A stretch of DNA of 64,000 bases from CAVVNN01 sp963749605 (GTDB lineage Bacteria; Actinomycetota; Thermoleophilia; Solirubrobacterales; 70-9): assembly GCA_963749605.1 (NCBI GenBank), contig CAVVNN010000003.1:124001-188000 (forward strand), given 5' to 3'. Of the stretch, positions 45,201-53,255 are shown one piece after another. The position numbers and the translations under genes were made by a program. The notes beneath the pieces are model-generated. The model was not told the DNA's origin. It did not search any database and saw only the letters and a program-made list of their open reading frames with translations. Position 1 is the stretch's first letter. Every line of letters starts with the position of its first letter.

Positions 45201-46187
45201 TCCTATCTCTCGGTACAGGAAGCCTCGCAGTCGGTCTCCAGCGCGATCGAATCGAACTCCACCCTGCGCGAACTGGTCGTCAATGTGAGCGAAGACGAAG
45301 CGGGGAAATCGGTACGCGTTGGCACGCCGAACGTTGCCCAGGTGGAAAGCATCCTGCATGAAATGCTCGGTCCAAACGCACCCGTCACGGTCGAATACGA
45401 CGCCGGTAGCGGAAGTCTACTGGGGGGCCGCTTTCGCAACGAAGGCAGGATGCGGGCTGGCGACGCGATCCTCAGCAAATTCTACAATGTCACTCAACCG
45501 CCGAAACAAGTAAATGGTTACTGCACCGCAGGGTTTGGCGCTAAGGACAAGGCTGGCGAACACGGAGGGCAGGCGATCTGGCGGCTTTTCGTTCTCACCG
45601 CTGGCCATTGCAACGAAGTGGTTGAACCTCGTGTTTACCGGTCAAACGAACTGAATCTCAAAACGGGAGATGAAGGCAGCTGGAAAGAAATCGGGGAAGT
45701 AACGCGTAATGCGTTGCATCATTTTGACCCGGTGAGCAGCACAGATGCGGAGGCGATCAGACTCCACGACGCGGGCATCGTGCCTAATGGGATATACGGA
45801 TGGATGGGAAAGCCGTTGGCAACCAAGAAGGCGGGAAAGGCAAGGATAGGTGATGTTCTCTGCTTTTCGGGCGTTAGAACAGGAACGCCTGAGTGTGGTT
45901 ACGTCGTCGCGCGCTCTACGCATTGGACTCCCGCTGTCGGTGGCGATGGCCATGCTCGGGGTGGGTACTGGGTCAAGTTCAGCAAAGGTGCTGACCATGG
46001 AGACAGCGGCGCGCCCGTATGGTCGCTCACTTCGATAGGCGCGCCGGAGATCGGGCTAGTGACGGCTGGTCGCAACGGTTCTGAAACCTTGGTGGAGCCG
46101 CTGCTGCATCCACCGAGGTTGGCCGGAGTTCCCGGGATCCTTCATGATCAGTATTTGGCTCCACTCAGCCTCAAGCTCGGCGAATGA
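39294..46187 (+). CDS. RHS/NHL surface protein with C-terminal trypsin-like protease
   Basis: 2297 residues, ATG 39294 behind GCGGAGG. Signal peptide (ITVFALLLLACISAPVLAAS); a Glu/Pro-rich linker (~65-110); a helical and beta stalk; a DUF6531-like RHS entry segment AVNVMSGNLVYRQKDVDVEG near 840; two near-identical NHL propellers (~1014-1287 and 1290-1563); RHS-type strands (YDEEFDSDKRLTKVTLPNG, YGEVAYESLGRVESVKIFD); a protease prodomain-like segment (YYIDHKAGGIMHVGFTENQ, ~1920-2040); then a chymotrypsin-fold protease with H2105 in LTAGHC, D2151 in STDAEAIRL and S2238 in HGDSGAPVW. All three catalytic residues are present. RHS proteins carrying a variable C-terminal effector are known polymorphic toxins; a protease tip is unusual. 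No immunity gene follows it. Confidence 0.8.
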   Translation: MGFWRRGKGAGRAKWITVFALLLLACISAPVLAASTSKSGHGGSYLRVNGHLIGVSDAIALTEDPAGAEPQSAEPQSEPQIEPDEAEPSAEPEEAPSPPTSPVPTDPMLEPIEDGPLHAPSAEEVQQGIEADERAQATKERWLESEEAVRQREESLHAFTDISATEAEGLLPLFFSEQLAALNGDPARLLTNLEVVKPLGTNAALISEGKGEFSLLESSIPIESEVGQDSKQPLDLDLERFGDSFIPKNPLADISLPDSALGSVRLASGVQIGLPAGTDSDAQPVEDVGLLYPESEKDTDTVVAPVAAGVEVFQQLRSPQSPETIRFDVGLPAEARLALTEGGGAAVLSASGEGLVSIPPPWAVDAQGSAVPVKMSIEGHSLLLAVSHRSRDLAYPILVDPPFIEETAPLGNWGPAWNDQYNLWNSPKLIAQAKGGSYSYAANSFGHWVWTTHGGTTYIAQATFSPTTFTLPENCATEQPTNQPHGYAGLYNPSTGGYSGLGLWYGGSSYGGYSTLEDAGGPGVRQAIVGIGAGTSSVKHKCAITFEVSGVTVRQKDPEAPTFNSVEYSGAWTSGESNVAVGTTVSDPGLGVQQIDIHPEGASEAPGEFHDNVGCAGSYSSQCPSSHYHQFVINPVQFQAGETTTKLTARDALGGSGHESTYTLPTRVDRTAPVVDLQGQLATITKEEGKEEKSQDEVGDKDELRFPVYNLEIKATDKGPNGNPATEPSERRSGVKNIKLYLDEKELEVPWTAQGCSGPYYSCAMEKTYPLQLAGLESGEHKLKVVVEDQVGHPQKREIHFKYIPATGMKDEYVMQYFPLPDGSGNEAEEEHPRRPELAVNVMSGNLVYRQKDVDVEGPSVDLEVERFYNSQLPESENTQWGDGWTLAQTPKLEPEEEESGPPNKATMVRTSGLVQTEVGLPTESEEPRFDSKLRALVTKEPDGGYAVEDQSGETDGTLAFNAEGQVEELQTPGAASVEYSYEGENLSEIAVLDPATAGHLPDEFPHFVEPERTPTYLSSFGKEGSGNGQFNTLTDVTIDPTDASLWVADDSNDRIQHFSSAGEYLGQFKSCYDPGSVAVNSAGAVYVACSSAQKIEKFNAKGESLKTLATYGSGEGQVHFPLDLSFDSEGNLWVADTENDRVQEFSSEDKFTKSVSTGSWSRPWGVSVAPGGEIWVAEPGSHRISVFNQKGEVLHRYGSQGAGEGQFAHPSDIEVDPNGYVWVTDAGNGRVELFNEEGNFLGEFGEKGSGDGQFNTQWWLRLAVGENGDVWVSDDANHRVERWRVAKVATTYLSSFGKEGSGNGQFNVLTDVAIDPTDASLWVADDGNDRIQHFSSSGEYLGQFKSCYDPGSVAVNSAGAVYVACSSAQKIEKFNAKGESLKTLATYGSGEGQVHFPLDLSFDSEGNLWVADTENDRVQEFSSEDKFTKSVSTGSWSRPWGVSVAPGGEIWVAEPGSHRISVFNQKGEVLHRYGSQGAGEGQFAHPSDIEVDPNGYVWVTDAGNGRVELFNEEGNFLGEFGEKGSGDGQFNTQWWLRLAVGENGDVWVSDDANHRVERWRVAATPKEAEAQLALEADATVEVNTTSGLVSSVEGEEAGTTSYSHEGDLLTAVEGAESEASYEYDEEFDSDKRLTKVTLPNGTYGEVAYESLGRVESVKIFDATEEAPAAKTTYFEYKDEPTRRTTVRRPKELPIIYDIADDGSVFEWQSEKAPPLLVLSGSLYGAAETPNSIEGGDYELVIEASSPAADIASINVIANGNQLVDEKTCEAPCPEEEDRWVTNTGNWTPGILYLEVIVTDSTDEVSSERFWVNIPYTPPPSEEEVAAPTFEDILHFREEFGLDLDLEGNERKLDNRIFDLIWAWHHPGTEEGEVARATADKWGVPLRAVDAAELEYREWFYNLDAERIDQWVEETKPSSFAGYYIDHKAGGIMHVGFTENQAAQLDNLKTALPLVAGERLQVYPTTPTVSYLSVQEASQSVSSAIESNSTLRELVVNVSEDEAGKSVRVGTPNVAQVESILHEMLGPNAPVTVEYDAGSGSLLGGRFRNEGRMRAGDAILSKFYNVTQPPKQVNGYCTAGFGAKDKAGEHGGQAIWRLFVLTAGHCNEVVEPRVYRSNELNLKTGDEGSWKEIGEVTRNALHHFDPVSSTDAEAIRLHDAGIVPNGIYGWMGKPLATKKAGKARIGDVLCFSGVRTGTPECGYVVARSTHWTPAVGGDGHARGGYWVKFSKGADHGDSGAPVWSLTSIGAPEIGLVTAGRNGSETLVEPLLHPPRLAGVPGILHDQYLAPLSLKLGE
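42337..43154 (+). repeat. NHL module copy A in the RHS gene (818 bp)
   Basis: Near-identical to 43165-43982 (offset 828). I count only about five base differences, all in the first ~150 bases (for example ACC/GTC and ACG/GCG), with the remaining ~650 bases the same. Confidence 0.9.
43165..43982 (+). repeat. NHL module copy B in the RHS gene (818 bp)
   Basis: Second copy of 42337-43154, ten bases after it. Both encode a full NHL propeller with GNLWVADTENDRVQEF-type repeats. Confidence 0.9.
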
Positions 46188-46349
46188 CGCTCAGTGAGTT
46201 CCTACAGCAGGATTGCTAACCATGTCATCTTGGCCGAGGAGCAGGCCCAACCCCGTGAGGCTCGCGCCAAGCTCTGAGTTGATCTGGCTGACGTCTGGCG
46301 CTGTGTATCGTCGCTGTGATCGTTCAGTGCGAAGAAAGGGGAGTGGCAG

Positions 46350-46886
46350 ATGCACCTAGACAAACTCAGGAACGGGGAAAAGATCGCGGGTGCCTCGGCG
46401 ATCCTGCTCTTCGTCTTGATGTTCTTCCACTGGTACGGCGTCGCATTCTCCAACTCGCACTCCCCCTTGCTCAATTACATCCGCATCGTCGTACCGGGGA
46501 AAAGCGCCTGGGAAGCGCTTGACTACATCCCGATCGTTCTCCTGATCGCGATCATGGTTGCGCTCGCCGTACCGGCATCGCGCCTTACAAACGCCGCTCA
46601 CCGGCATCGCGCGCCGGTCAACGCGGTGGTCGCGGTCCTCGGCATCGTCTCGGTGCTGCTGATCCTCTTCAGGATCATCGACCCGCCCCACTTCGACTCT
46701 TTCGAAGGAAGCCTTACGGCCGAAGTCACGGTCCAATTGCCGATCTTCCTTGCCCTGGCGACCGCCGCGGGGGTCGCCCTTGGTGGCTGCATGGCGATGC
46801 GGGAGGAAGGTCTCTCGCTCTCCGATCTACGCGCGCGTCGCCACCGGGATCAAGGGCTGCCGCACCCTCAAGGGCGAGTTCGTTGA
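46350..46886 (+). CDS. Four-helix membrane protein of the MHLDKL type
   Basis: 178 residues starting MHLDKLRNGEKIAG. Four helices: ASAILLFVLMFFHWYGVAF, IPIVLLIAIMVALAVPAS, AVVAVLGIVSVLLILFRII and FLALATAAGVALGGCMAM. The opening motif and helix plan match a small membrane-protein family I associate with Solirubrobacter-like actinobacteria; function is unknown. A GGGGAGTGGCAG site precedes ATG 46350. Its stop overlaps a TTG that could start the next gene, so the two may be coupled. Confidence 0.7.
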   Translation: MHLDKLRNGEKIAGASAILLFVLMFFHWYGVAFSNSHSPLLNYIRIVVPGKSAWEALDYIPIVLLIAIMVALAVPASRLTNAAHRHRAPVNAVVAVLGIVSVLLILFRIIDPPHFDSFEGSLTAEVTVQLPIFLALATAAGVALGGCMAMREEGLSLSDLRARRHRDQGLPHPQGRVR

Positions 46887-46945
46887 CCGAGCGCAATGTT
46901 CGCAAGCGAGCTCTCGACGCTCATCGCCTCATTCGAGGTCAAGCG

Positions 46946-48265
46946 ATGAGGGGTTGCGCTGCCCATCTGGGTCTAGGAGGAACCGCACGACTTCGAGCCA
47001 ATGGCAATTGGGTCGTGAAAAGCACAGCATGCGCGGTTGTTGCCTCAGCGTTCCTGCTCGCCTTCGCCGTTCAGGCCCACGCCGCGATCTACTGGAACGA
47101 AGGGACACAGCTGGGTCGCGTGAATCTCGACGGGTCCGGTCTGGAACCGAGCTTCATCCAATTCCCGAGCCCTCCGGCCTCCGTTAATCCTGATGCTTGC
47201 AGCGCTCTCACCCTGGGTGGGCCCTACATTTATTGGATAGACCCGTTCAATAATGCGATTGGGCGGGCCCAGCGCGACGGTAGCGACCCCGACTTCACCT
47301 TGATTTCGAATGTAAGTCGAGGAGCCTGTGGAATCGCAGTCGACGATACACATATCTACTGGACCGACAACACCACTATTGACAGAGCAAACCTTGACGG
47401 CAGCGATGTCGAGCTCGGGTTCATTTCACAGAAAGACAACCTCTTCGCTTGCTCGCTGGTTCTAACCAGCTCCTTTATCTATTGGGACTCAGTCGACCGG
47501 CGAATAAACCGCGCCACACTTGACGGAGAATCGATCTCCGAACCCTTCATCACCAACCCCGGCGGCGGATGTGGCGGCCTCGCTCTGGATGACGCTTATC
47601 TCTATTGGGCCAATGAGGAGGACTCGATCGCACGCGTCGGACTGGACGGATCCGGCTTGGAATCGCATTTCATTTCAGGCTTGACGTATCCCAATGGTCT
47701 CGCCATCAACAGTGGAATAATTTACTGGACCCGACTGTCGATTGGCCAGGAACCCGCAATCGGCCGCGCGAACCTAGACGGCTCGCGCGTCGAGCCTGAC
47801 TTCATCACCTTCTCCCGCGACTTCTCCCCGGGCGGAATTGCCGCCGATGATGGCCGATTTACTTCACAACCCCTTTCTCCAAAGCCCCTCCCGCCTAGCC
47901 GTTTTCACTTTGGCAAGCTGAAGCACGACAGACGCAGATTGACCGCATTCATCGCCGTAAAGGCGCTCGCTGCGGGCTCCCTCCGCGTCAGCGCGACGCG
48001 CGGCGTCAAATGGAGCTTCCTCCCAGAGCAAACCACAACGGCCAACCTGGCGACCGCAGGCCGAAAGTGGCTCAAGCTCTGGCCAGCTTCCAACAACCGA
48101 GCCGGCCATCGGCTTCGCCGGAGAATCAAGCGAAGGGGCAAGGCATCGATCGTCATCCACGTTCACTACACCGAGTCTGGGCATAGCACCAGCGTGGGGG
48201 GCAAGCGCCTCTCCCTCATCCGTGTGAGGCCAAGCCGTAGAGCCACCGCGGCACATGCCCGGTAA
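46946..48265 (+). CDS. Secreted YWTD-type beta-propeller protein
   Basis: Start ATG 46946 is chosen for GAGGT about eight bases upstream; TTG 46883 and GTG 47015 are alternatives. Signal peptide STACAVVASAFLLAFAVQAH. The mature part is a LDL-receptor YWTD-like propeller: repeated IYW(N/T/I) strands followed by a RANLDGS or RVNLDGS turn (IYWNEGTQLGRVNLDGSGL, IYWTDNTTIDRANLDGS, LYWANEEDSIARVGLDGSG), six copies. The C-terminal ~130 residues are a basic beta domain (ALAAGSLRVSATRGVKWSF, RAGHRLRRRIKRRGKASIV). Probably secreted or wall-bound. It is followed by more exported genes on the same strand. Confidence 0.75.
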   Translation: MRGCAAHLGLGGTARLRANGNWVVKSTACAVVASAFLLAFAVQAHAAIYWNEGTQLGRVNLDGSGLEPSFIQFPSPPASVNPDACSALTLGGPYIYWIDPFNNAIGRAQRDGSDPDFTLISNVSRGACGIAVDDTHIYWTDNTTIDRANLDGSDVELGFISQKDNLFACSLVLTSSFIYWDSVDRRINRATLDGESISEPFITNPGGGCGGLALDDAYLYWANEEDSIARVGLDGSGLESHFISGLTYPNGLAINSGIIYWTRLSIGQEPAIGRANLDGSRVEPDFITFSRDFSPGGIAADDGRFTSQPLSPKPLPPSRFHFGKLKHDRRRLTAFIAVKALAAGSLRVSATRGVKWSFLPEQTTTANLATAGRKWLKLWPASNNRAGHRLRRRIKRRGKASIVIHVHYTESGHSTSVGGKRLSLIRVRPSRRATAAHAR

Positions 48266-48297
48266 TCGCCCATAGCATCTCCAACCAACTGATCAGT

Positions 48298-50196
48298 GTG
48301 CCAAACGAAGCGTTCAACCGAGACGAGGGGGGCGGCAGGCCAAAGCGTCTGCGTTGCCGGTGCCGCCGCATCGCCTCTCTCACCTTGGCCGCCTGCCTCC
48401 TCGCTTTGCCCGCCCCTTTGGCTCATGCGACCGTTCACTTCGCCACACCGCAGATCCTCTCGCAGGCCGGGGCCTCCACGCCGGCGCTCGCGATCGACTC
48501 CCAGGACCGCATCAGCGTCGTCTGGAGCCTCTACAACAACTTGGACCCGACTCTGCAGATCGCCAGGATCGCCGCCAACGGCTCGGCCGGCTCAGCCCAC
48601 AGCATCACGCCGCACACCTCCGAACCGCAGGTGGCCGTGGATCCGAGCGGCGCCGCCACGATCGTGGGAGTTCAATACCCCTCTCCCCCCGACGGATCGT
48701 CGAAGATCCTGGCGATCCACGTCTCGGCCAACGGAAGCACCGCAACGGTCCAGACCGTCTTCTCGAAAGCGGGCTGGTACAGCGCCGAACCGCAGGTCGC
48801 GGTCGACTCCCAGGGCCGCGCGACCGTCGTCTGGTCGAGCAGCCACCTCGCTGAAACGCGTGTCGAGTCGGTTCGCCTGGGGGCCGATGGCACGCCGGAA
48901 TCCGTACAGACGCTCTCCGATGTCACCTACTTCGCGCAGGAGCCCCAGGTCGCCGTCGATTCCCAAGACCGCGCCACCGTGGTCTGGACCGGCGGCGACG
49001 GCTCCAACACCAGGATCCAGGCGGTGCGCATCGGCGCCGGCGGTGTCCCGGCCGAACGCCAGGCGCTCTCCGAAGCCGGTCAAGACGCTTTCGCTCCGAA
49101 CTTGGCAATCGACTCCCAGGATCGCCCAACAGTCGCTTGGGGGATCGACATCGCCGGCGAAACCACGGTTCAGGCCGTCCGCGTCGGCGCCGATGAAACC
49201 CCCGAGCAGGTTCACACCGTGTCGGGGCCATTGGGGCGTGCGCCCGAACCCCACGTAGCCGTCGATTCCCAGGACCGCGCCTGGGTGCTCTGGTCGCGCC
49301 AGGAGGGCGCCCCCGAAGAATTCAGGTGGAGCGTCCAGGCGGCGCGGATCGACGCCGACGGCGCCCCCGGGGCAGTCCTCACCCTCTCGGGCCCCAACGC
49401 CAGCGACCCCGCCATCGCCGTCGACTCCCACGACCGTGCCTGGGTGACCTGGCGCGATGAGACCGCACCCGGTCAGGGAATCTTGCGGGCGCTCCGCATT
49501 GCCGCTGACGGCACCCCGAGTCCGGTCCAAACCCCCGACGTCTCCGCGTCGAACGCATACGGACCGGTTGCGGCGATCGACTCGCTTGACCGGCCGACCC
49601 TGGTTTGGAGCGGGCCCAACCGGGTGATGTCCACCCGGGGCGAATTCACTCCGCCTGAGACCCGGATCGACTCCGAATCCGTCACCTGGCCGTCCATCAC
49701 CTATGCGTTCTCCTCCCCCGACATCGGCGTCGATGGCTTCGAATGCAGCCTCGACCACGCCCTCTTCGAACCTTGCCAATCGCCCAAGACCTACACCCCC
49801 ACCCTCGATATCTTGCACGACTTCGAAGTACGTGCAACCGACGAAGACGGCGTCGACCCAACCCCGGCCGCCAACTCCATCATCTTCTTCCACCGGCCTG
49901 TCGAACCAAAACCTCCGCCCGACACGACGCCGCCCGACACCACGATCTCCAAGCGCGTGCTGAAGCGACGACCACCCATTTTCGTCTTCCACTTCCAGTC
50001 GACCGAGCCCGGCTCGACCTTCCGCTGCAAGCTCGACCGCCATCCCTTCGCCGCCTGCGCGTCTCCGAAGACCTACAAGCACCTGAAGCCGGGTCACCAC
50101 ACCTTCAAGGTCGTCGCCGTGGATGCTGCCGGAAACGTCGATCCCAGTCCGGCCGTCGCTCGGTTCCGAGTTCCGAAGCAAGCGAAGCACGGGTGA
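48298..50196 (+). CDS. Secreted BNR-like repeat protein with C-terminal Ig-like domain
   Basis: 632 residues from GTG 48298. Signal peptide IASLTLAACLLALPAPLAHA. Then about nine repeats with the pattern PQVAVDSQGRATVVW followed by VQAVRIGADGTPE, spaced by 50-60 residues, which suggests one or two propellers of the BNR/sialidase-like type, but without the catalytic residues of sialidases that I could see. Then a cysteine-bearing Ig-like module (TFRCKLDRHPFAACASPKTY) with basic end. That module is shared almost unchanged with the next gene. Role unknown; surface or secreted. Confidence 0.75.
   Translation: MPNEAFNRDEGGGRPKRLRCRCRRIASLTLAACLLALPAPLAHATVHFATPQILSQAGASTPALAIDSQDRISVVWSLYNNLDPTLQIARIAANGSAGSAHSITPHTSEPQVAVDPSGAATIVGVQYPSPPDGSSKILAIHVSANGSTATVQTVFSKAGWYSAEPQVAVDSQGRATVVWSSSHLAETRVESVRLGADGTPESVQTLSDVTYFAQEPQVAVDSQDRATVVWTGGDGSNTRIQAVRIGAGGVPAERQALSEAGQDAFAPNLAIDSQDRPTVAWGIDIAGETTVQAVRVGADETPEQVHTVSGPLGRAPEPHVAVDSQDRAWVLWSRQEGAPEEFRWSVQAARIDADGAPGAVLTLSGPNASDPAIAVDSHDRAWVTWRDETAPGQGILRALRIAADGTPSPVQTPDVSASNAYGPVAAIDSLDRPTLVWSGPNRVMSTRGEFTPPETRIDSESVTWPSITYAFSSPDIGVDGFECSLDHALFEPCQSPKTYTPTLDILHDFEVRATDEDGVDPTPAANSIIFFHRPVEPKPPPDTTPPDTTISKRVLKRRPPIFVFHFQSTEPGSTFRCKLDRHPFAACASPKTYKHLKPGHHTFKVVAVDAAGNVDPSPAVARFRVPKQAKHG
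49918..50052 (+). repeat. Shared Ig-like cassette, copy 1
   Basis: Nearly identical at DNA level to 51826-51960 (offset 1908), with a few third-position changes. Encodes TTISKRVLKRRPPIFVFHF then the QSTEPGSTFRCKLDRHPF part. Confidence 0.8.
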
Positions 50197-50274
50197 AAGC
50201 ATCGCCGAACGAGAATCCGATGAGAGAAACTGCGAGATAGTGCTGCGCATGGCTCCATCGAGATTGGCCGCACG

Positions 50275-52113
50275 ATGAAGCGTCTCGTCCCGACGCTCGC
50301 AATCGCCCTCGCCGCCCTCGCCGGCCTGCCCGTGGGCGCGCAGGCCGCCTTCGGCCTCAACAACTTCGACGTCACCTTCACCGCCGAAGACGGTTCTCCC
50401 TCCATGCAGGCGGGCTCTCATCCGTTCACGATGACCACCTCGCTGGAAGCAAACTCCAGCAATGAAGAAACCGAAGGCCGGCTTCGGGAACTGTTCCTCG
50501 ATTTGCCCCCGGGGCTGATCGCCAACGCCACCGCCGGCCCGCGCTGCTCGGAGGCGACATTCCTCGATCCCGGAGAAGAATGCCCGCTGAGCACCGTCGT
50601 CGGTACCTCTTCCAGCTCCTTCCTCGAACCAAGTCACTCGGAAAGCACATCCGTCTACAACCTCGCGCCGCCCGCAGGCGTGCCCTTGCGGCTCGGCTTC
50701 CGAGTTGGCGACGTCGCCGACGTCCTCGTCGACGTCGGCATCAACCCCGACCCTCCCTACGACCCGATCGCGCTAGCGGGGGAATGGCCCGAAGCGGTCG
50801 ATGTGTTCACCACCGAGGTCACCCTCTGGGGCGTTCCGGCCGATCCCCGCCACGACTCGCTGCGCGGCACCTGCCTGAACCCGGTCACCGGCGGCTCGAA
50901 CGGCGATTGCCCGGTCAACGTCCCCCAGGTTCCCCTCCTTACCCTGCCCACCAGCTGCGTTGGCCCGGTGCCGACCGCCTACGAAGTCGACTCCTGGCAG
51001 AACCCGGGCGTGTTCGTCGGCGGCAGCGTCCTCACCCACGACAACGCCGAACCGCTGCCCAACCCCATGGGCTTCAGCAGCTGCGGCACACTGGCCTTCG
51101 AACCCTCCTTCAGCGCTCGGCCAACCACCGAAGCAGCCCAGAGCCCGAGTGGTTTCGAACTGGCCCTCGACGTTTCAGACGAAGGCCTCGCCAATCCCAA
51201 AGGCCTCGCCCAGTCCCAGATCCGCGACCTCGTCCTAGCCCTGCCCGACGGGATAACCGTCAACCCCGCAGCCGCCGAAGAACTCGAATCCTGCTCGGAA
51301 GCCGATCTGCAAGAGGAAACCCTCGAACCGGAACCGGGAGAAGGCTGTCCCGAAGGCTCCAAGCTCGGCACGATCGAAGTCGAAACGCCGCTGCTAGAAC
51401 AATCTCTCAGCGGCTCCATCTTTGTCGCCGAACCCTATGAATCCAACCTCCCCGACCTCTACATCGTGATCAGGAACCACGAACTGGGGATCGTCATCAA
51501 GCAGATCGTCGAAATCGAACCAGACCCCGAAACCGGTCAGCTGGTCGCATTTGCCGAAGAGCTCCCCCAGCTGCCGTTCAGCCACCTCCGCCTCCACCTC
51601 CGCGAGATCGAAGGCGCACCCTTGATCACCCCGCCGCTCTGCGCCTCCTACGACGGCCACGACGATGCCCACGAACCAATCTGGGCCGAACTCACCCCCT
51701 GGTCGGGCGGAGCGCCGACCGTCGCCGCCTCCAGCTTCGAAATCATCTCCGGTCCGAACGACGGCCCCTGTCCGACGGGCGGTAGCGAGCACATTGCGCC
51801 CCCACATGCGCCCGGCACGAGCCCACCCGACACGACACCGCCCGACACCACGATCTCCAAGCGCGTGCTGAAGCGACGCCCACCGATCTTCGTCTTCCAC
51901 TTCCAATCGACCGAGCCCGGCTCGACCTTCCGCTGCAAGCTCGACCGTCATCCGTTCGCCAGCTGCCCGTCCTCGAAGCGCTTCGGGCACCTCAAGCCAG
52001 GTCGCCACAAGCTCGAGGTCGCCGCCGTCGACGCAGCCGCCAACAAAGACCCCACCCCGGCAGTCGCCCACTTCAAGTTCCCCACACCCCTACACAAGCA
52101 CCGCAAACGTTGA
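50275..52113 (+). CDS. Secreted protein of the GSHPF-type family with C-terminal Ig-like domain
   Basis: 612 residues from ATG 50275. Signal peptide LAIALAALAGLPVGAQAAFG. The mature start contains DVTFTAEDGSPSMQAGSHPF and TMTTSLEAN, then a repeated beta-rich arrangement with RDLVLALPDGITVNPAA and conserved Cys pairs, a style I associate with large secreted proteins of related actinobacteria. The last ~95 residues are the same Ig-like module as in the preceding gene (TFRCKLDRHPFASCPSSKRF), ending in a basic tail. Function unknown. The downstream gene overlaps its stop codon. Confidence 0.7.
   Translation: MKRLVPTLAIALAALAGLPVGAQAAFGLNNFDVTFTAEDGSPSMQAGSHPFTMTTSLEANSSNEETEGRLRELFLDLPPGLIANATAGPRCSEATFLDPGEECPLSTVVGTSSSSFLEPSHSESTSVYNLAPPAGVPLRLGFRVGDVADVLVDVGINPDPPYDPIALAGEWPEAVDVFTTEVTLWGVPADPRHDSLRGTCLNPVTGGSNGDCPVNVPQVPLLTLPTSCVGPVPTAYEVDSWQNPGVFVGGSVLTHDNAEPLPNPMGFSSCGTLAFEPSFSARPTTEAAQSPSGFELALDVSDEGLANPKGLAQSQIRDLVLALPDGITVNPAAAEELESCSEADLQEETLEPEPGEGCPEGSKLGTIEVETPLLEQSLSGSIFVAEPYESNLPDLYIVIRNHELGIVIKQIVEIEPDPETGQLVAFAEELPQLPFSHLRLHLREIEGAPLITPPLCASYDGHDDAHEPIWAELTPWSGGAPTVAASSFEIISGPNDGPCPTGGSEHIAPPHAPGTSPPDTTPPDTTISKRVLKRRPPIFVFHFQSTEPGSTFRCKLDRHPFASCPSSKRFGHLKPGRHKLEVAAVDAAANKDPTPAVAHFKFPTPLHKHRKR
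51826..51960 (+). repeat. Shared Ig-like cassette, copy 2
   Basis: Second copy of 49918-50052 in the adjacent gene. Confidence 0.8.
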
Positions 52114-52121
52114 GCCGCCCG

Positions 52122-53255
52122 ATGCGACTTCGTAGCCGGCCCGCTGCGCGCACAATCACGATTCCCGCGATGCGTCGCACGGTCGCCCTGGCGGTGATTG
52201 CGCTGTTGAGCCTCCTGATCGCGACCACCGCCATCGCCACCGTACCCCCGGGTCCGCGGTTGGCATTCGTCAGGTGGCGGGACCGCCCGGCCGCCATGGA
52301 GCTGGTCTCCATGAGTCCGAGCGGATCAGAACAGCAGCGCCTCGCCGGCGGCGGGAACCGCGCCCGCCCCCTGCCCTACCTGCTAGCGGCTCCCGCCTGG
52401 TCGCCCGACGGCAACCTGATCGCGTTCGCGGGCATAACGCGCTCGCCCGGCGCCGAAGCCCCGGCGACAGTCGAGATATTCGTCGCCGCCTCCGACGGCA
52501 GCGGCCTGCGCGCCGTGCCCGGCACGGTTGACGGCTACGGTCCGATCTTCTCCCCCGACGGCAACTCGATCGCCTTCGCGCGGATTCGACGCAGCAAATC
52601 CCCAAGCACGGTGACCACCGAGACCAGGCCTCGTCGCTACATGAGCGTCGCCGTCTGGATGGTGGGCCTCGACGGCGCCAATCTGCGCCAGCTCACACGG
52701 TGGCGCAACGGACTCGAAAGCTTTCCCTCCTCGTTCGCGCCCGACGGCTCGCTGCTGGCGCTGTCGCGACGAGACCGCCGGCGCTCTGGCTCCGAAGCCG
52801 TGGCCCTTCACCTGGACGGAGGCGGGTCGACCCTGCTCGCCCGCAAGGCGGTCGACCCAACGTACTCTCCCGATGGCTCCAAGATCGCGCTTGTTCGCGA
52901 TTACGTGCGCCGCGCGGTAGGCGGCTCACATCTCAAGACGACAGGCCATCAGACCACGACCGACCTCGTCGTGATGAACGCCAACGGCTCGGGATCGATT
53001 CGATTGACGCGCACCCCCGCAAAGATCGAGGCATCGCCGAGCTGGGACCCCTCCGGCCAGCGCCTCGCCTACACGCAACTCGACGGCAACGCCGAATTCG
53101 CCAACTTCGGCTTCGGCGACGCTCTGATGGAGATCAACGCCGACGGAAGCTGCCGAACCAGGATCCTCTCCAACCGCCGCTCTTCGCTCTTCGGCGCCGT
53201 CTGGCAACCGGGCCCCGGCCGCGAAGCGGGCCGGATCGAGTGTGACCGCCGATGA
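52122..53255 (+). CDS. Secreted PD40/TolB-like beta-propeller protein
   Basis: The frame can start at TTG 52110 (overlapping the previous stop), ATG 52122 or ATG 52170; I use 52122. A signal peptide (TVALAVIALLSLLIATTAIA) is followed by WD40-like PD40 repeats of the TolB type: PAWSPDGNLIAFAGI, GPIFSPDGNSIAFARI, PSSFAPDGSLLALSRR, DPTYSPDGSKIALVRD, SPSWDPSGQRLAYTQLDG. Five to six repeats give one propeller. It lacks the TolB N-terminal domain, and a Tol system is not expected in a Gram-positive-type organism, so the role is probably a surface or scaffolding one. Its stop overlaps the next ATG (ATGA). Confidence 0.75.
   Translation: MRLRSRPAARTITIPAMRRTVALAVIALLSLLIATTAIATVPPGPRLAFVRWRDRPAAMELVSMSPSGSEQQRLAGGGNRARPLPYLLAAPAWSPDGNLIAFAGITRSPGAEAPATVEIFVAASDGSGLRAVPGTVDGYGPIFSPDGNSIAFARIRRSKSPSTVTTETRPRRYMSVAVWMVGLDGANLRQLTRWRNGLESFPSSFAPDGSLLALSRRDRRRSGSEAVALHLDGGGSTLLARKAVDPTYSPDGSKIALVRDYVRRAVGGSHLKTTGHQTTTDLVVMNANGSGSIRLTRTPAKIEASPSWDPSGQRLAYTQLDGNAEFANFGFGDALMEINADGSCRTRILSNRRSSLFGAVWQPGPGREAGRIECDRR

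Noticed and set aside
48592..50637. 681-codon minus-strand open frame
   Set aside because: Spans two plus-strand secreted genes and their gap; composition typical of an antisense frame.
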